DNA of 64,000 nucleotides from Albula goreensis (taxonomy: Eukaryota > Chordata > Actinopteri > Albuliformes > Albulidae). The stretch is from assembly GCA_022829145.1 (NCBI GenBank), contig CM040742.1, positions 3,867,158 to 3,931,157 on the forward strand. The letters are read 5' to 3'. Under the pieces are notes generated by a model that made no database searches, was not told where the DNA came from, and worked only from the letters and a program-made list of their open reading frames with translations. Both the position numbers and the translations under genes were made by a program. Below are positions 14,201 through 24,449 of the stretch, in pieces; the stretch's first letter is position 1, and every line of letters begins with the position of its first letter.

Positions 14201-17069
14201 TTTCCCTTTGCGTGTTTCTGAAGGAAGCCGTTCCCTTTCATGTTGAAGCGGTGAGGGCGCCTCTTGGGTTAGAGGAGGAGGATAATGCTATCCGGAGGGG
14301 ATGGGGTCGGAGAGTCACTTCACCCTCATTCATTATAAAAGCAGGGAAAACGTTCTTTAAAACACGTGCTTTATCTTCTGTGTCAACACGGAGTTGGAAA
14401 AATAATTGCCTTAGCAAAATTTGTCAATGAAACGCATTAACATTTTATTTCCTTGTCCTGCCTGTACATTTTGCATATTCAGAACACCTGAATGAACCCA
14501 GCTGAATTTGTGTGGATAGGTTGTGAAAATAAAATTATGTAAGCTTGCTAAATGAATTGAGTCTGCATTATCAGAATACAGGAGGACATGCTAAATCAAA
14601 TGCATCTGAAATGCCCAGAATATGCTCCTTGAATCTGTGTACTTGACAAAAAATATTAAGCCAGCAGTATTTCAGTTTAACTTGGGTAACCTAATTCCCT
14701 GCTAGCTTCCCCTTGTTGAGTCATGGAAAGCTAGAAACAGGAGTGATACGAAGAGCAATAAGGGCAGATCAGAGATATGTAATCCAGTCAAACAGCGTTC
14801 ATATATTGACTGGTTATAAGTCATATATAGACTTACAAATTGAAATGGAAGTACACGTCATCTGCTGGATAAAGCAGTTTCCATTATCCTTGTTTGTAAT
14901 TTGTCCAGCTACATATTTCCAGAAATTGTTGTATGATGCCTGCAGTTGGAAAACTGTCGGGAATCATTATAATAAAGTATCCATATATTTGAACTAGTGA
15001 CTACACTCTGTATAATCACAGCTTGTTTATTCATACATTATAATAGGAAAACACTAACTCAAATGTAACTCACATGTTCTTTTCATTTTGTTGAACAGTT
15101 TGACATTGCAGCATGCATTGTATAAATATACAGCTTGAGGCTATATTCATATTTCTGGCTGGGGGAAGAGGCCAAGCGTACTGTTTATAGGAGTGGTGGA
15201 CTTGAGGGTGAAGAAAAAGGAAAAAGAAAGTCCCTCAGATAAACTATGAAACTGTAAGCTCTTGTTTCTCTAATTAATTAGTCGTATGATTTTTATCTGG
15301 TATATAGTTTTGAGACATTTACCAGGTTGTAGTGCAAAAAAATGTCTGGATAAAATAAAATATTACCTATCAGCTTCAATTCCCCACATATCCCACAATG
15401 CTTCACTTGAACTACCCAACCCTGTATTGACTGCAATCAAGAAAATCGCTTGCAGAAACCATGATGGATTAATGGATTCTAATCTTACACTCTATATCCA
15501 GAAAGGTCAGTCAAAATACCCCTGCGACGAAAATATGACTGGCTCGATCAAATTTGGACGTGATCAAATGATTTCAAGCAAATATCTAATTATATTTACA
15601 TCTATTTATATCTAAATGTATCATTATATGTGACCTTCGATGAGAACTCCCACTTTCAGAAATAAGTAAACCCTTGAGACCATCACCCATAAGTTAAGTG
15701 TGGTACTAGGTATATCAATGCCGGATTCCCAGGATGCACAATGGGACTCATCATCCAATAAACTTTGCCACAAATATCTTAATGACGTGAGCCTCTTGGA
15801 GACCTGGGAACCGTCTATAGGATGGCACAGATAAGGTTACGGCTATCCATTCCAAAGGATCAATGCAGGTGAGGGACTTGGCTATGGTTCGCGAGCTGAG
15901 CTAATGGTTGTGCTTGCTTACCGTTCCGAAAACGTTTCAGGTTTCAGATGTGCTTAAAGAACCAGCTGCCATTTTCAGTGGTGTTTTCCCCATGAAAGCT
16001 GGCAACACGAATACGGTCTTCACAGAGAATATAAAAAAAAAATGCACTGATATACCACAGGTGTTGCTGAGGTTTTAGTTATTCATCCTCATCCTCACTC
16101 GGAGCAAACAGTCACAGCCTTTCCATGAATGCACCACTGTGGGCTCGTAACGTGCAACTGAGTCATGCGTCCATCAAAGGGAAATGGATAGATTTTATCT
16201 ACACTGTAAAGGGCCGTGTAAATGGCAGCGCTGTGTTGGGGACAGAGATTTATTTATTTCTTTCTTTTATGAAAGGCAGCGGCCCCATTCAGCTGATTCC
16301 ATTAAACGTTAATGTATTTGATTTTCAGAGCCGGAGATGTCTATAATTTCCTCTGTGAGGGTCCAGATCTGCGGTGATGGTGGAAAGAGCACATATTTGA
16401 CAGGATCAGACTGAGACGCTATCTGCAACGAGGGCCGGAAAGCGACTGTTTCCACAGCACTATATGATTAATGCTAAACTGAGCGCTATTCCTGAAAGGC
16501 AGTGAAACCCCAACAAGTGAGAGTTTAAGAGACCGACAGAGCTCAAAACCATCTACAGAAAATACAGACCTACTTCACCTACTACGATATGGTCGTCACA
16601 CTGGTAAGAAGGGTAATTCCATATTTGGTAAGACCAATGTCTCCCCTTAATCTCTATTGCAACATTTCTTATTTTAGCACTTTTGTCTTTGCTAAATGCA
16701 AACATATGTCCTTCACAGGCAATTTAAATGTTTCCAATGCACATCAATAATACAACTGCAGGAGCTTACTTACTACTTATGATTTTAATAATAAACTGAC
16801 ATAGTAATTAAGCCTTTATGAAACACAAGTTTCGGAATATTGCATGGGCAGATATGAAAAAGTCAAATAAATCCAGATCTCTGTCAAGTGAGAATTATAA
16901 TTTATTTTCTTACAAAATGGTAAGACATTCTAGAGGTGAAATTAGCTTACAGTGCAGAACTAATTGCATGAGTGCTGGTTTAGCTGAGTTAGTTGGCTGC
17001 TCAGGCAAAGAATAAAGAATAAATTCTCATTGAAACAGATACATGAAAAGTGTTCAGTCTTGCCTGTTC
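11229..17069. other. Intronic DNA, no gene seen
   Basis: Mixed composition. A short direct repeat of CGATCCTATCAAG occurs twice at about 12795-12821. A 109-codon AT-rich frame at 15286-15615 resembles no protein I know. Nothing else is supported. Confidence 0.55.
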
Positions 17070-17192
17070 AAACACACAGGCATGGACAAACGCACGCATG
17101 CACACGCATGCACACACATACACACACACGTACACACACGCATGCACACACACTCACGCACACACGCTCACACACACGCACACGCACACACC
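17070..17192. repeat. Imperfect (CA)n / ACGCAC-rich repeat
   Basis: CA repeats are interrupted by CGCA and TGCA units, such as ACGCATGCACACGCATGCAC, indicating an old, degraded microsatellite. Confidence 0.9.
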
Positions 17193-18540
17193 TACTGATG
17201 GGATCTCAATTCAGCTTTTCAATATTGTCTATACTTGCACAGATGCTAAAATACATGTATTACAATATATTCCTAATACATACCACATATCAAACTACTT
17301 GATTTTTTATTCTCATTTATATATAGGCTTATGATTATCACTCTAAATATCCTGTATAGTATGCCACCACACACAAAATCACTGTGATGTTGAATAACTG
17401 AGACTTCCATCGCCTCCAATACCATGATACGACTACCACAGCAATTAACTTAATCAAATGTAACTGTGTGAAGGGACAGAATAATTCAATAAAAAAAATA
17501 GAAGTGCTCCACTTTCAGCTTCCAATTTTAAACCAGATTAATGTCTGTATGTTTTTGAAATGGAACTCAGTGGAAGCGCTAGCAAAACCGTTGATGCTTG
17601 GTGGTGTTGGGTGTTTTTTCCTCTGTGTTTGTGCAGGCTTTATGAGAGCTGTATCTGATGGAGAGGCTGTAACCCTTGGCGGACAGGAGGCTCTGTGTGT
17701 TGGGTGTCGCGTTGCGGCCTTGGGTGAGACGCAGGAAAGCTGTCGGCATCGATAAAGTGAGGCTGGGGCTCGCTTGACTGAGAGGGGAAAATGGTAAAAA
17801 TCGGTATTTCCTTATTAAAGTAGGACAAGCCATAGAAGTCACACCCTTCTTTTTGGGTGCTCCAGGTATGGAGGAATAACACAGGGGTTGGGTAGGGGGT
17901 GGGGGGGGGCGTAAGGGTGGGAGCCACAGTCCGATGTCAATGGAGCGCATACTCTCTGCTGCAGAGGTGAGCGTTAACGGAGAGAGCTGGTCGGATTCTG
18001 GAGCAGCCGACTGCGCTCTTGTTGCCGTGGAAATGGGCTCGGGGATTGCGTCTCTATGGGGTCCTCGGTGCCCTTAGCGTCAGTAAACAGGTAGCAAAAG
18101 GAGGATCCGGCTAGTCACCCGGAGACAACAGAGTGGTGCTAGTAACTAGGAGACTTTTTTCCATGCCATGGACCAGCAGCTAACTGTACCAAACCATCAA
18201 CCATCAAACCTACCTGTGCCAATGCTTGGGGCAAACAGGTAAGCCACATCTGCCCACACAGGTGTGTGAGAGGTCATTGTACACCTGAGAATGCTGGCTG
18301 CTCCAACTCCTGAGCCATCACCAACAAACCTGAAGACTTGTCATGTACAGCCCACAATGTAGAAACCCAAGAATACCTGCCATCTTTGACAAGGTGCCGA
18401 CAATGACTAATTAATTAATTAAAGGCATGACACAAACATCCCAGTTAACCACAGGAGGACAGATATGACACCCTGAGCTGATGGGAGGAGCAAAGCTGGA
18501 AAAGGCAGATGAGGTGGCGAGGGACGGGGGAGTGAGGCTG
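17193..18540. other. nrxn2: Intron directly 3' of the nrxn2 beta exon
   Basis: This is the start of the first intron of the beta transcript, reading right to left from 18546. It contains a TTAATTAATTAA run at 18410-18422, a G-rich stretch at 17887-17925, and an exon-like segment on the opposite strand at 17637-17755. No LNS6 exon was recognised. Confidence 0.55.
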
Positions 18541-18547
18541 ACCTACC
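18541..18547 (-). other. nrxn2: 5' splice site of the nrxn2 beta exon
   Basis: On the minus strand the exon reads ...GGT CAC G and is followed by GTAGGT. This is an acceptable U2-type donor, with GT at 18546-18545 and GG at +4/+5. Its position one base into a codon agrees with the known beta/alpha shared exon junction, where both forms join the LNS6 exon in phase 1. Reading through would give Gly instead of the spliced Ala, which explains why the unspliced frame looks one residue off the family sequence. Confidence 0.85.
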
Positions 18548-18799
18548 GTGACCCCCGCGAGTGAGGAAGGGCATCCGGTTGATGGCGATGGGCACGGTGC
18601 CATGTTTGTTGTGAAAATGATGGACGTGGTGCGTGGTGCTGAGGCTGGAGGAGACGCGGGCGGCAGCCGTGAAGCCGGGAAACACCAGCAGGGCCAGCGA
18701 CAGTGCCAGCCGCCACCGGCACACCAGGCCCAGCCATCCCCGGCAGCTGGGCAGCAGGGTGGGGGAGTGGGTGTGGCCTCGGGGTCCGCCCACCAGCAT
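18547..18799 (-). CDS. nrxn2: First coding exon of beta-neurexin-2 (partial CDS, exon only)
   Basis: This exon encodes the N-terminus specific to the short beta form of neurexin-2, a presynaptic cell-adhesion receptor that binds neuroligins, LRRTMs and cerebellins through its single LNS domain. From the ATG at 18799 there are 84 codons plus one base. Residues 31-40 form a hydrophobic signal-peptide core, cleavage is likely near residue 46, and the mature protein begins ARVSSSLSTTHH. A His-rich stretch, HHVHHFHNKH, follows at residues 57-66, then GTVPIAINRMPFLTRGGH. From memory of vertebrate beta-neurexins, this segment after the signal peptide matches neurexin-2 nearly residue for residue and differs from neurexin-1 and -3. 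The exon ends G|GTAGGT at 18547/18546, in phase 1, as needed to complete an Ala codon with the next shared exon. An in-frame ATG at 18871 is an alternative start, and an in-frame stop lies at 18958-18956. I prefer 18799 because its 46-residue signal peptide is close to the mammalian length and it has G at -3. The signal peptide itself is divergent, as expected. The paralog (2a or 2b) is unresolved. Confidence 0.93.
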
Positions 18800-19560
18800 C
18801 ACAGCCAATGGAACGCAAGGGGGCGGGCGCAAGAGCGCCAGGGCCCTCAGTCTCACATGGCAAGAAGACATCTCAGAACAAAACCGTGCCCATATTCTCC
18901 TGATTCCCTTGGAGTGCCAAAACAATTTTAATTCTGAACTAAAAAAATGTTTTTTTCAGATAAAAAAAAAAAAATCCAAGATGCTGAATGAGATCCTCCT
19001 CACTGGACAGCTGACTGGGTCAAAATCCAAATGCAGAACCAGCAGGCCCACGTTTGAGAAGAAAAAAAAAAATCCTCTGAGAAAGAAATGAAAAAAAAGG
19101 TGCAATAAAACGAAGGTACAAAAAAACTGCACAAAATCCTGGCGGGGAAATCCTGAAAGAGACAGACGAGCCGACTTCTGCTTCCTTCCTTGGAAACGTT
19201 GCGTTGGAATTCTGCGGGGAGTACGACCAGTTCCTCAGAAAGCGGAAAATAAATCAACCGGCTTGTTAGTCAGATCTAAGACCGGAAGAAAAAAAAAAAA
19301 AACTACTTTAACAAACGAAAAGAGCAAGATGGAAAAAAAGAAAATAAAGCTTAAAGGATGCTACAATGACGCCTCCGCTGTTGCAGAGGTGAACACAAGA
19401 CACATTCCTTGCAGTAGCCAGTATTTTTCCTCAGGATTGAGGAGAGAAAAAAAAAATAGGGGGCCAGCCCTCCCTTCCAAAAAAGTGTTGGAGCACAGTG
19501 GAGTGCTTGAATCCAGCACTCTCTCTCTGGGAGTCGGATCTTGAGAGGAAAGAGGTCTGC
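18800..19560 (-). promoter_or_regulatory. nrxn2: Probable 5' leader of the nrxn2 beta transcript
   Basis: This DNA lies immediately upstream of the beta start codon on the minus strand. It contains an upstream in-frame ATG (18871) and an in-frame stop (18958-18956). On the transcript strand it carries several long T runs: 18962-18973, about 19061-19070, 19289-19302 and 19446-19457. A strong acceptor-like TTTTTTTAG ends at 18939. The 5' end of the transcript cannot be placed from sequence. The extent given assumes that transcription starts just downstream of the AT-rich core at 19576-19590, which is inference. Reading frames on the plus strand here are shadows of the beta exon and its GC-rich leader. 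Confidence 0.45.
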
Positions 19561-19575
19561 AGTGGCACGTCGCGG

Positions 19576-19590
19576 TAAATATATAAATAA
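19576..19590. promoter_or_regulatory. TATA-like AT core inside GC-rich DNA upstream of the beta exon
   Basis: A 15-bp block of only A and T sits between GC-rich flanks (CGCGG on one side, GCGGCGG on the other). Read on the plus strand it holds TATATAAA at 19580-19587. Read on the minus strand, the nrxn2 direction, it is TTATTTATATATTTA. It lies about 780 bp upstream of the beta ATG. It could position the beta transcription start, but the better TATA match is on the opposite strand, so orientation and function are uncertain. Confidence 0.35.
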
Positions 19591-20189
19591 GCGGCGGTGA
19601 GTGCGCTCTCTCCCCTGGACGAAGGGGTTTACCCCCCCTCCTCCTCTCTTGGTTGGCTGAGCTGGCAGGACCTCAGCCCAGGACAATGGGGAGAGTGGCC
19701 AGACAGCTGGTTCTCGATCCTACTCCACCTTCTCACTTCATCTCTGCTCCTGTTCCCTTCGACTCTGCTCCTCTCCTCCCCTCCCTCCCTCTTCCTCCTC
19801 CTCTCCGCTCGCCCTCCTCTCCTGGTGTGCGCGGCGCTCAGTCCGTCGGGTCCCGGGGGCTCAGTGGGAGAAGTAGCAGCGGATGCATCGCTCTCGAACG
19901 CACGGCTCGGACGGGTGACCTGTTTGTCTGCGCCGCGGACGTAAAGCTCATTCTAATGGAAAAACCCCAGGTGGCTGTGACGGCGCTGGGGGTGCTGTTT
20001 AAGCCTCATCCCCTGTCCCCTGATCGCGACCCCCAAAAAAAAACACAACAGAAAAAAAAAACTAAACAAACCCCACAGGGCAGCCGGAACGGCAGCGGCG
20101 CAAAAAAAATAACAACCTTGGCAGTGAAGGAGCTCTGGTCCTGCGGACGCACTCCGCTCTCTCTGAGAGAACAGCCTGAGACTGTGAGG

Positions 20190-20290
20190 GAGCGAGGAGG
20201 AGGGAGGGAGAGAGAGAGAGAGAGAGACAGAGAGAGAGAGAGGGAGGGAGGGAGAGAGAATGAGCGAGAGAGGGAGAGAGTGTGGAGAGA
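20190..20290. repeat. (GA)n / GGGA purine tract in the beta promoter region
   Basis: About 100 bp of nearly pure purine on the plus strand, and therefore pyrimidine (CT)n on the nrxn2 strand. Long homopurine tracts can adopt H-DNA and are frequent in promoters; whether this one matters is unknown. Confidence 0.9.
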
Positions 20291-21084
20291 GAGAAGGGCA
20301 GACAAGCACGAGGACGCACACGCATACACATGCGCACACGCACATGTGTGCGCTCATTGGCATGTATGCATATGTACAGTCGCACATGCGAGCTGCAGAC
20401 TCAGAGACTGTGTGCAACATCACACACTGCGGAGGACGCGCTCGCTGCCTGCTGGAAAAACAGAAAGGATGAGTGTCGGGAAAGAGAGGGGCGCTCGTCT
20501 CTCACATGGGAGGGGGGGAGGATGGGAACATGGAGGGGGGGACAGAAAGCAGGCGGGGCAGAGATTTTGCAGGTCCTCTGTCTATGGAGCCCCTCGGGGA
20601 GAATCAGCCGCCTGACAGCGTGGTGAGGTACAACAAACAACCCCCCACCCCCTACCCAGGAACGGAATGGTCGGTTCCCGATTTTGCTGAATAATTTACT
20701 GCCAGGCGAAACTAATGAGGGACTCTGTCTTTCTCTCCCTCTCTCTCTTGCCCCCTCTCTTGTCTGCACTTCTTACATGCTTTTCTTTTTCCTTCCTTCT
20801 CTCATTCTTTCGTCTCATTCTTTCACTTACTGTCCTCCACTGCTTCTTCTTCTTTATCATTTTTCCCATACTTGCTCCTCGGTCAACGCATGCTCTCTCT
20901 TTTGTACTTGCCATGTTATTTTGTATTCTGCTCTGTTATTTCTTAAATTGTTTTGCACTCACATGCATGCTTAATCATCTTCTCCAACGCTTGTGGCTGG
21001 GGGCGGGGGATTGTAAATAGACATGGGGTGGGGGGGCGGTCCATGGAAGCTGACAATGCAAAAGCATCACAGTAAAATGAGGTG

Positions 21085-21220
21085 GACGAGAAAAAGAAGG
21101 AGAGAGAGGGAAAGAGAGAGGAGCCAAGGAAAGAGTAAGGGGGAAGCAGAAGAGAGCACAAGGGAAATGAGGGAAGAGAGAGATGGAGGGAGGGAGGGAG
21201 GGAGGGAGATGAGATGGAGC
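21085..21220. repeat. Second purine-rich tract (GA, GGGA)
   Basis: AAGAAGGAGAGAGAGGGAAA-type sequence ends in six tandem GGGA units (21185-21209). It separates the two CpG-rich blocks upstream of the beta exon. Confidence 0.88.
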
Positions 21221-24200
21221 AAGATTCCATATGAGATAAATCATGCTGGATAGAGATCTCGGCTGGGACTGCCTTGCCAGTTTGGAAGAGCGGGCTTGAA
21301 AAATTGCAGCGGAAAAAAAAGGCAGCGTCGCCTTTCATTGTGACATGCGGTGCGCGGAGAGCCGTTACTCAGGCTCGGAGCGAGGGCAGGCCGGCGCGCT
21401 GGAGGGGCCCCCAGCTGAATAGAGCAAAGGGATGTGACGGTGGACATAAACATGACCGCATGCACCGGCAGGGGCCGTGAACGCGACCCAACGCAATAAA
21501 CGAACAGCTGCGGACACGCGAAGCCGTTCGCCGCCCCAAATGCAGTAATCGGCGTTTGGTCCGCCCCGAACGGGACCGGAGGCGACTGAAATGCGACCAA
21601 ACACAGCCAGCTGCGATAAAACACAACCAACTCACGCCACGAACACCGCCAATGAGGGTCACGAACGACCGCGAGTAGCTGCGGAAAAGCTCCGGGGATG
21701 ATAGTCTCAGCATCTGCTCCGGTTTACTTTACGCTTTTTCTCAGGATTTAGATGACAGAGTTACGGAGAGGACAGGAGGGCACTGAGAGCTACAGGCATG
21801 ATGCCGGCCTCAGACTCCAGCCTCACACCAGGCCGGACGAGGCGAACACTGTGAAGCCCCCGCTAATGCTGTGCGCTGCGGCTACACAGCTACGCTCCTG
21901 CTGAGCCTCTGCCCTCGTCCGCTCAATGGGATCAGAGGAACTGGACCAAAAGAGGGGGGCAGGTGAACACAGAAAGCCGTTTTAAAACTGTTCAACGATT
22001 AAACGCACACACGCCCCGACAGTGAGCTGAATGACCACTTCCATCTGCTACGCATTTACACCAAAATAAGCTAAACCCTTCCTCACCTCTTTCAGATCTT
22101 TACAAAACGCAAGTCTCTCTTTCTTCATCCAACCATTTGACCATTGTTTTGATCCGCTCTTCCAACTATGACATGAGTAACCGCAAGGAAAGCACTGAAC
22201 CCCGTCCCCCCCCGTCCCAACCCCCCCACACACACACACACATAAACGCATACAATCACACATTTGGCAGCAGGATATCCCAGTCTGGTTCATCAAAAGA
22301 CACTAATACAGGCCTCTCTTAATTGTTTCCCCTTTCTGGGGCAATGGTAGGAGGTAGTGGGATTACCCTCTAACAGTGTAGGATCAAAGCCTCCCTGTGT
22401 GCTAATGCTAGTTATCGCAAGCTAATCCGTGCTCGTATTGATGAACCCTCTAGGGCTTGTAAGTCCCATAAGTAACATTAATGACAAAAAAGAACATTTT
22501 AATATCAATAAAAGCCAAAACAGATTTTCTTTATTTTTTTAGAGAAAGGAGCTCAGATTCTCCCGAGAGTTCCAACAATCAAGGAACCGGAACGGAGAAA
22601 AAAAAAATGCTGAAAATATGGTGAAATGAAAAAAATATAAAACAAAACAAGAAGAAACACAGAGAAAATCTGAACATGTATTGTGTAGAGAATGGAAATA
22701 ATTGAATTCCCAGATTTACATTTTTTTTTAGTCTGTTCTGTGGAGTTAAAAAAAATACATTCATCTCTGCTTCAAATACGCAGTTTCATTACTGCAGCTC
22801 AAGAATGAATTGGCAGTAAAGCTACTATACCATGAGTCCAATACAAAGATACACTTATTAGACACACACCAACACATATTAAGTTCAGCATATACTGCGT
22901 CTACTATAAGACCCTTGAACAAGGTGGTTAACCTGAATTTGCTACAGCATATATCCCAGTTGTTTGAATGGATTATGTGTCAAAATGTGAGCAGCGTAAG
23001 CCATCCAGGACAAGAACATGCGCTAAACAAATACATAATGCAGAAATAAATGCACAAAACAGCGGGCTGCAGCTCGCGGCTTCCTCCGATAAACACTGGT
23101 GCTTTGCATAATGCACACAGTTGGAAAATTGGACCGTAATGTTGGTGTTCGAGAAAAACGTGGCCAGCCATGCGTTATTTCAAACTCCTGATTTTTATTC
23201 ACTGTTCGGAGGCCCGGAGAGTTTTTATAATTACAGATATCTGTTTTCAAGAGTTGAGGTATGAATTCTAGGCCAACCGTCAGACAGAACAACCTCACAG
23301 TGTTCTGGGTAAGAGAACGACACAGGGAGGTGAGCTAATTTATGGAACTGAGCAGAATTCTCCTCTTGACATAGTAGCATCGTTGAAGAGGAGAAGCAAA
23401 GATCAACAGACCTTCAGTAATGGAACTGGACTCCGATGGCATGGACCCGTGACTGGGTGTACATTCGCTCTCACGCCTGTACCTTTGTGCTTTACTTACC
23501 TCCCATTCTAAACTGAAATTCACATGGCAAGGCAAGGGTTCGACTGCTTGAAGGTCTGTGCGGTAATTCTCCAAAAGGCGGGAAGAAAAGCGAGAAAGCG
23601 TCTTAAGAGCCCTTGAAAAAAGAACGAATTAAGTCCCCATTCCTGTTTTAATACAGTGCATAGAAAACAAAAATAGAGGGGTAAAACTGTATCAGAGCAA
23701 GGGAAGGAATGGGGGTGGAGGAGGAAAAGCAGGGTGACATGATAGGTGAATGAAATGATGATGCAAAATGCATTTGATGACTTGCATCGTCAGGCCTGAG
23801 TCCTCCTGCTCAACAGTGATGGTATCTCCCAGAAATCTGACCAGGATAAAAGGCCCACATTAATCAATTTACAGGCCTGGGGGTAATCTCGACCATAAGA
23901 CGATGCTATCTGGGTGGTTCGGGAAAGGGGAGGGGGGGGGGAACTGTTGATTTAACTCTCTCTTTTCTAGGCTTTTACATGGTAGGCCTCTTCCACCCAA
24001 TCGTGTTCTCTAGCTCCCCGGAGACAACCAGCGTAGGACCTCCCCTTTCCCGATATCTCTCCTCCACTCATTTCGCACAGCCTGGAGTGAAAGTCCATTT
24101 GTTCACACTGCCCCTGTGACGGTTCGTTTGAGATAGCGGTGACTTTTGCATTGTTCGCCAATAATGACCCAGCACGAGTGATAAAGCAGGCCGTGAGAGA

Positions 24201-24277
24201 GACCGCCAGGCTTCCAATTTATTCCTCTTGTTGATAGATTGATGAGTTCAGCTGGATGGAAATAAATAACTGTGCGA

Positions 24278-24308
24278 TGTGACAGAAACTGTCACAGAAA
24301 TGTGACAG
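24278..24308. promoter_or_regulatory. Cluster of three TGTGACAG / MEIS-like motifs
   Basis: TGTGACAG occurs at 24278-24285 and 24301-24308, with its reverse complement CTGTCACA at 24289-24296. Each contains TGACAG, the core of MEIS and TGIF sites. They may have arisen by local duplication. Confidence 0.35.
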
Positions 24309-24408
24309 AATCAGTAAGTATTCACACAGCTAGGAGAAAGGATCACAGGATGGTGGAAGAAATACCATTAACTGAAATGGAACTAAAATTATATATAATA
24401 CGATTATA

Positions 24409-24413
<5 letters not shown>

Positions 24414-24448
<35 letters not shown>
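24414..24448. repeat. (GT)n microsatellite
   Basis: About 17 GT units after an AT-rich stretch. Confidence 0.93.

Positions 24449-24449
<1 letters not shown>

Larger units (their letters stand above)
19560..21900 (-). promoter_or_regulatory. nrxn2: CpG-rich region, probable nrxn2 beta promoter
   Basis: Base composition changes sharply from the AT-rich intron. CpG is frequent at 19560-20180, around 20400-20640, and especially at 21300-21700, where GCGCGG, CGGCGCGC, CGACC and CGCCCC recur. Mammalian beta-neurexins are transcribed from an internal promoter within a large intron just upstream of the beta exon, and this is the only extended CpG-rich segment next to the beta exon here. Two purine-rich tracts interrupt it, at 20190-20290 and 21085-21220. 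Long reading frames here, up to 320 codons at 19653-20615, are composition artefacts with Ser/Pro/Arg or GAGA-repeat translations. The exact start site is not visible. Confidence 0.5.

Noticed and set aside
15286..15615. 109-codon open frame in AT-rich DNA
   Set aside because: It resembles no family I know, its composition equals the flanks, and it has no splice signals in good positions.
1..18540. Searched for the next shared nrxn exon (TTYIF, WPPNDRPSTR, minus strand)
   Set aside because: No matching codons were seen on reading the strand. The exon probably lies beyond the window.
18799..18925. Longer beta start at 18925
   Set aside because: The codon there is TTG, not ATG; the first true ATGs in this frame are 18871 and 18799.
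18548..19091. Plus-strand and off-frame open frames of 66-152 codons over the beta exon
   Set aside because: They are shadows of the GC-rich neurexin exon and leader. Only the minus-strand frame carries family residues, a signal peptide and a correctly phased donor.
19653..20615. 320-codon open frame on the plus strand
   Set aside because: Its translation is Ser/Pro-rich then a GERERERE-type repeat from the (GA)n tract. There is no domain, it overlaps the CpG-rich promoter region of nrxn2, and it has no splice or start context.
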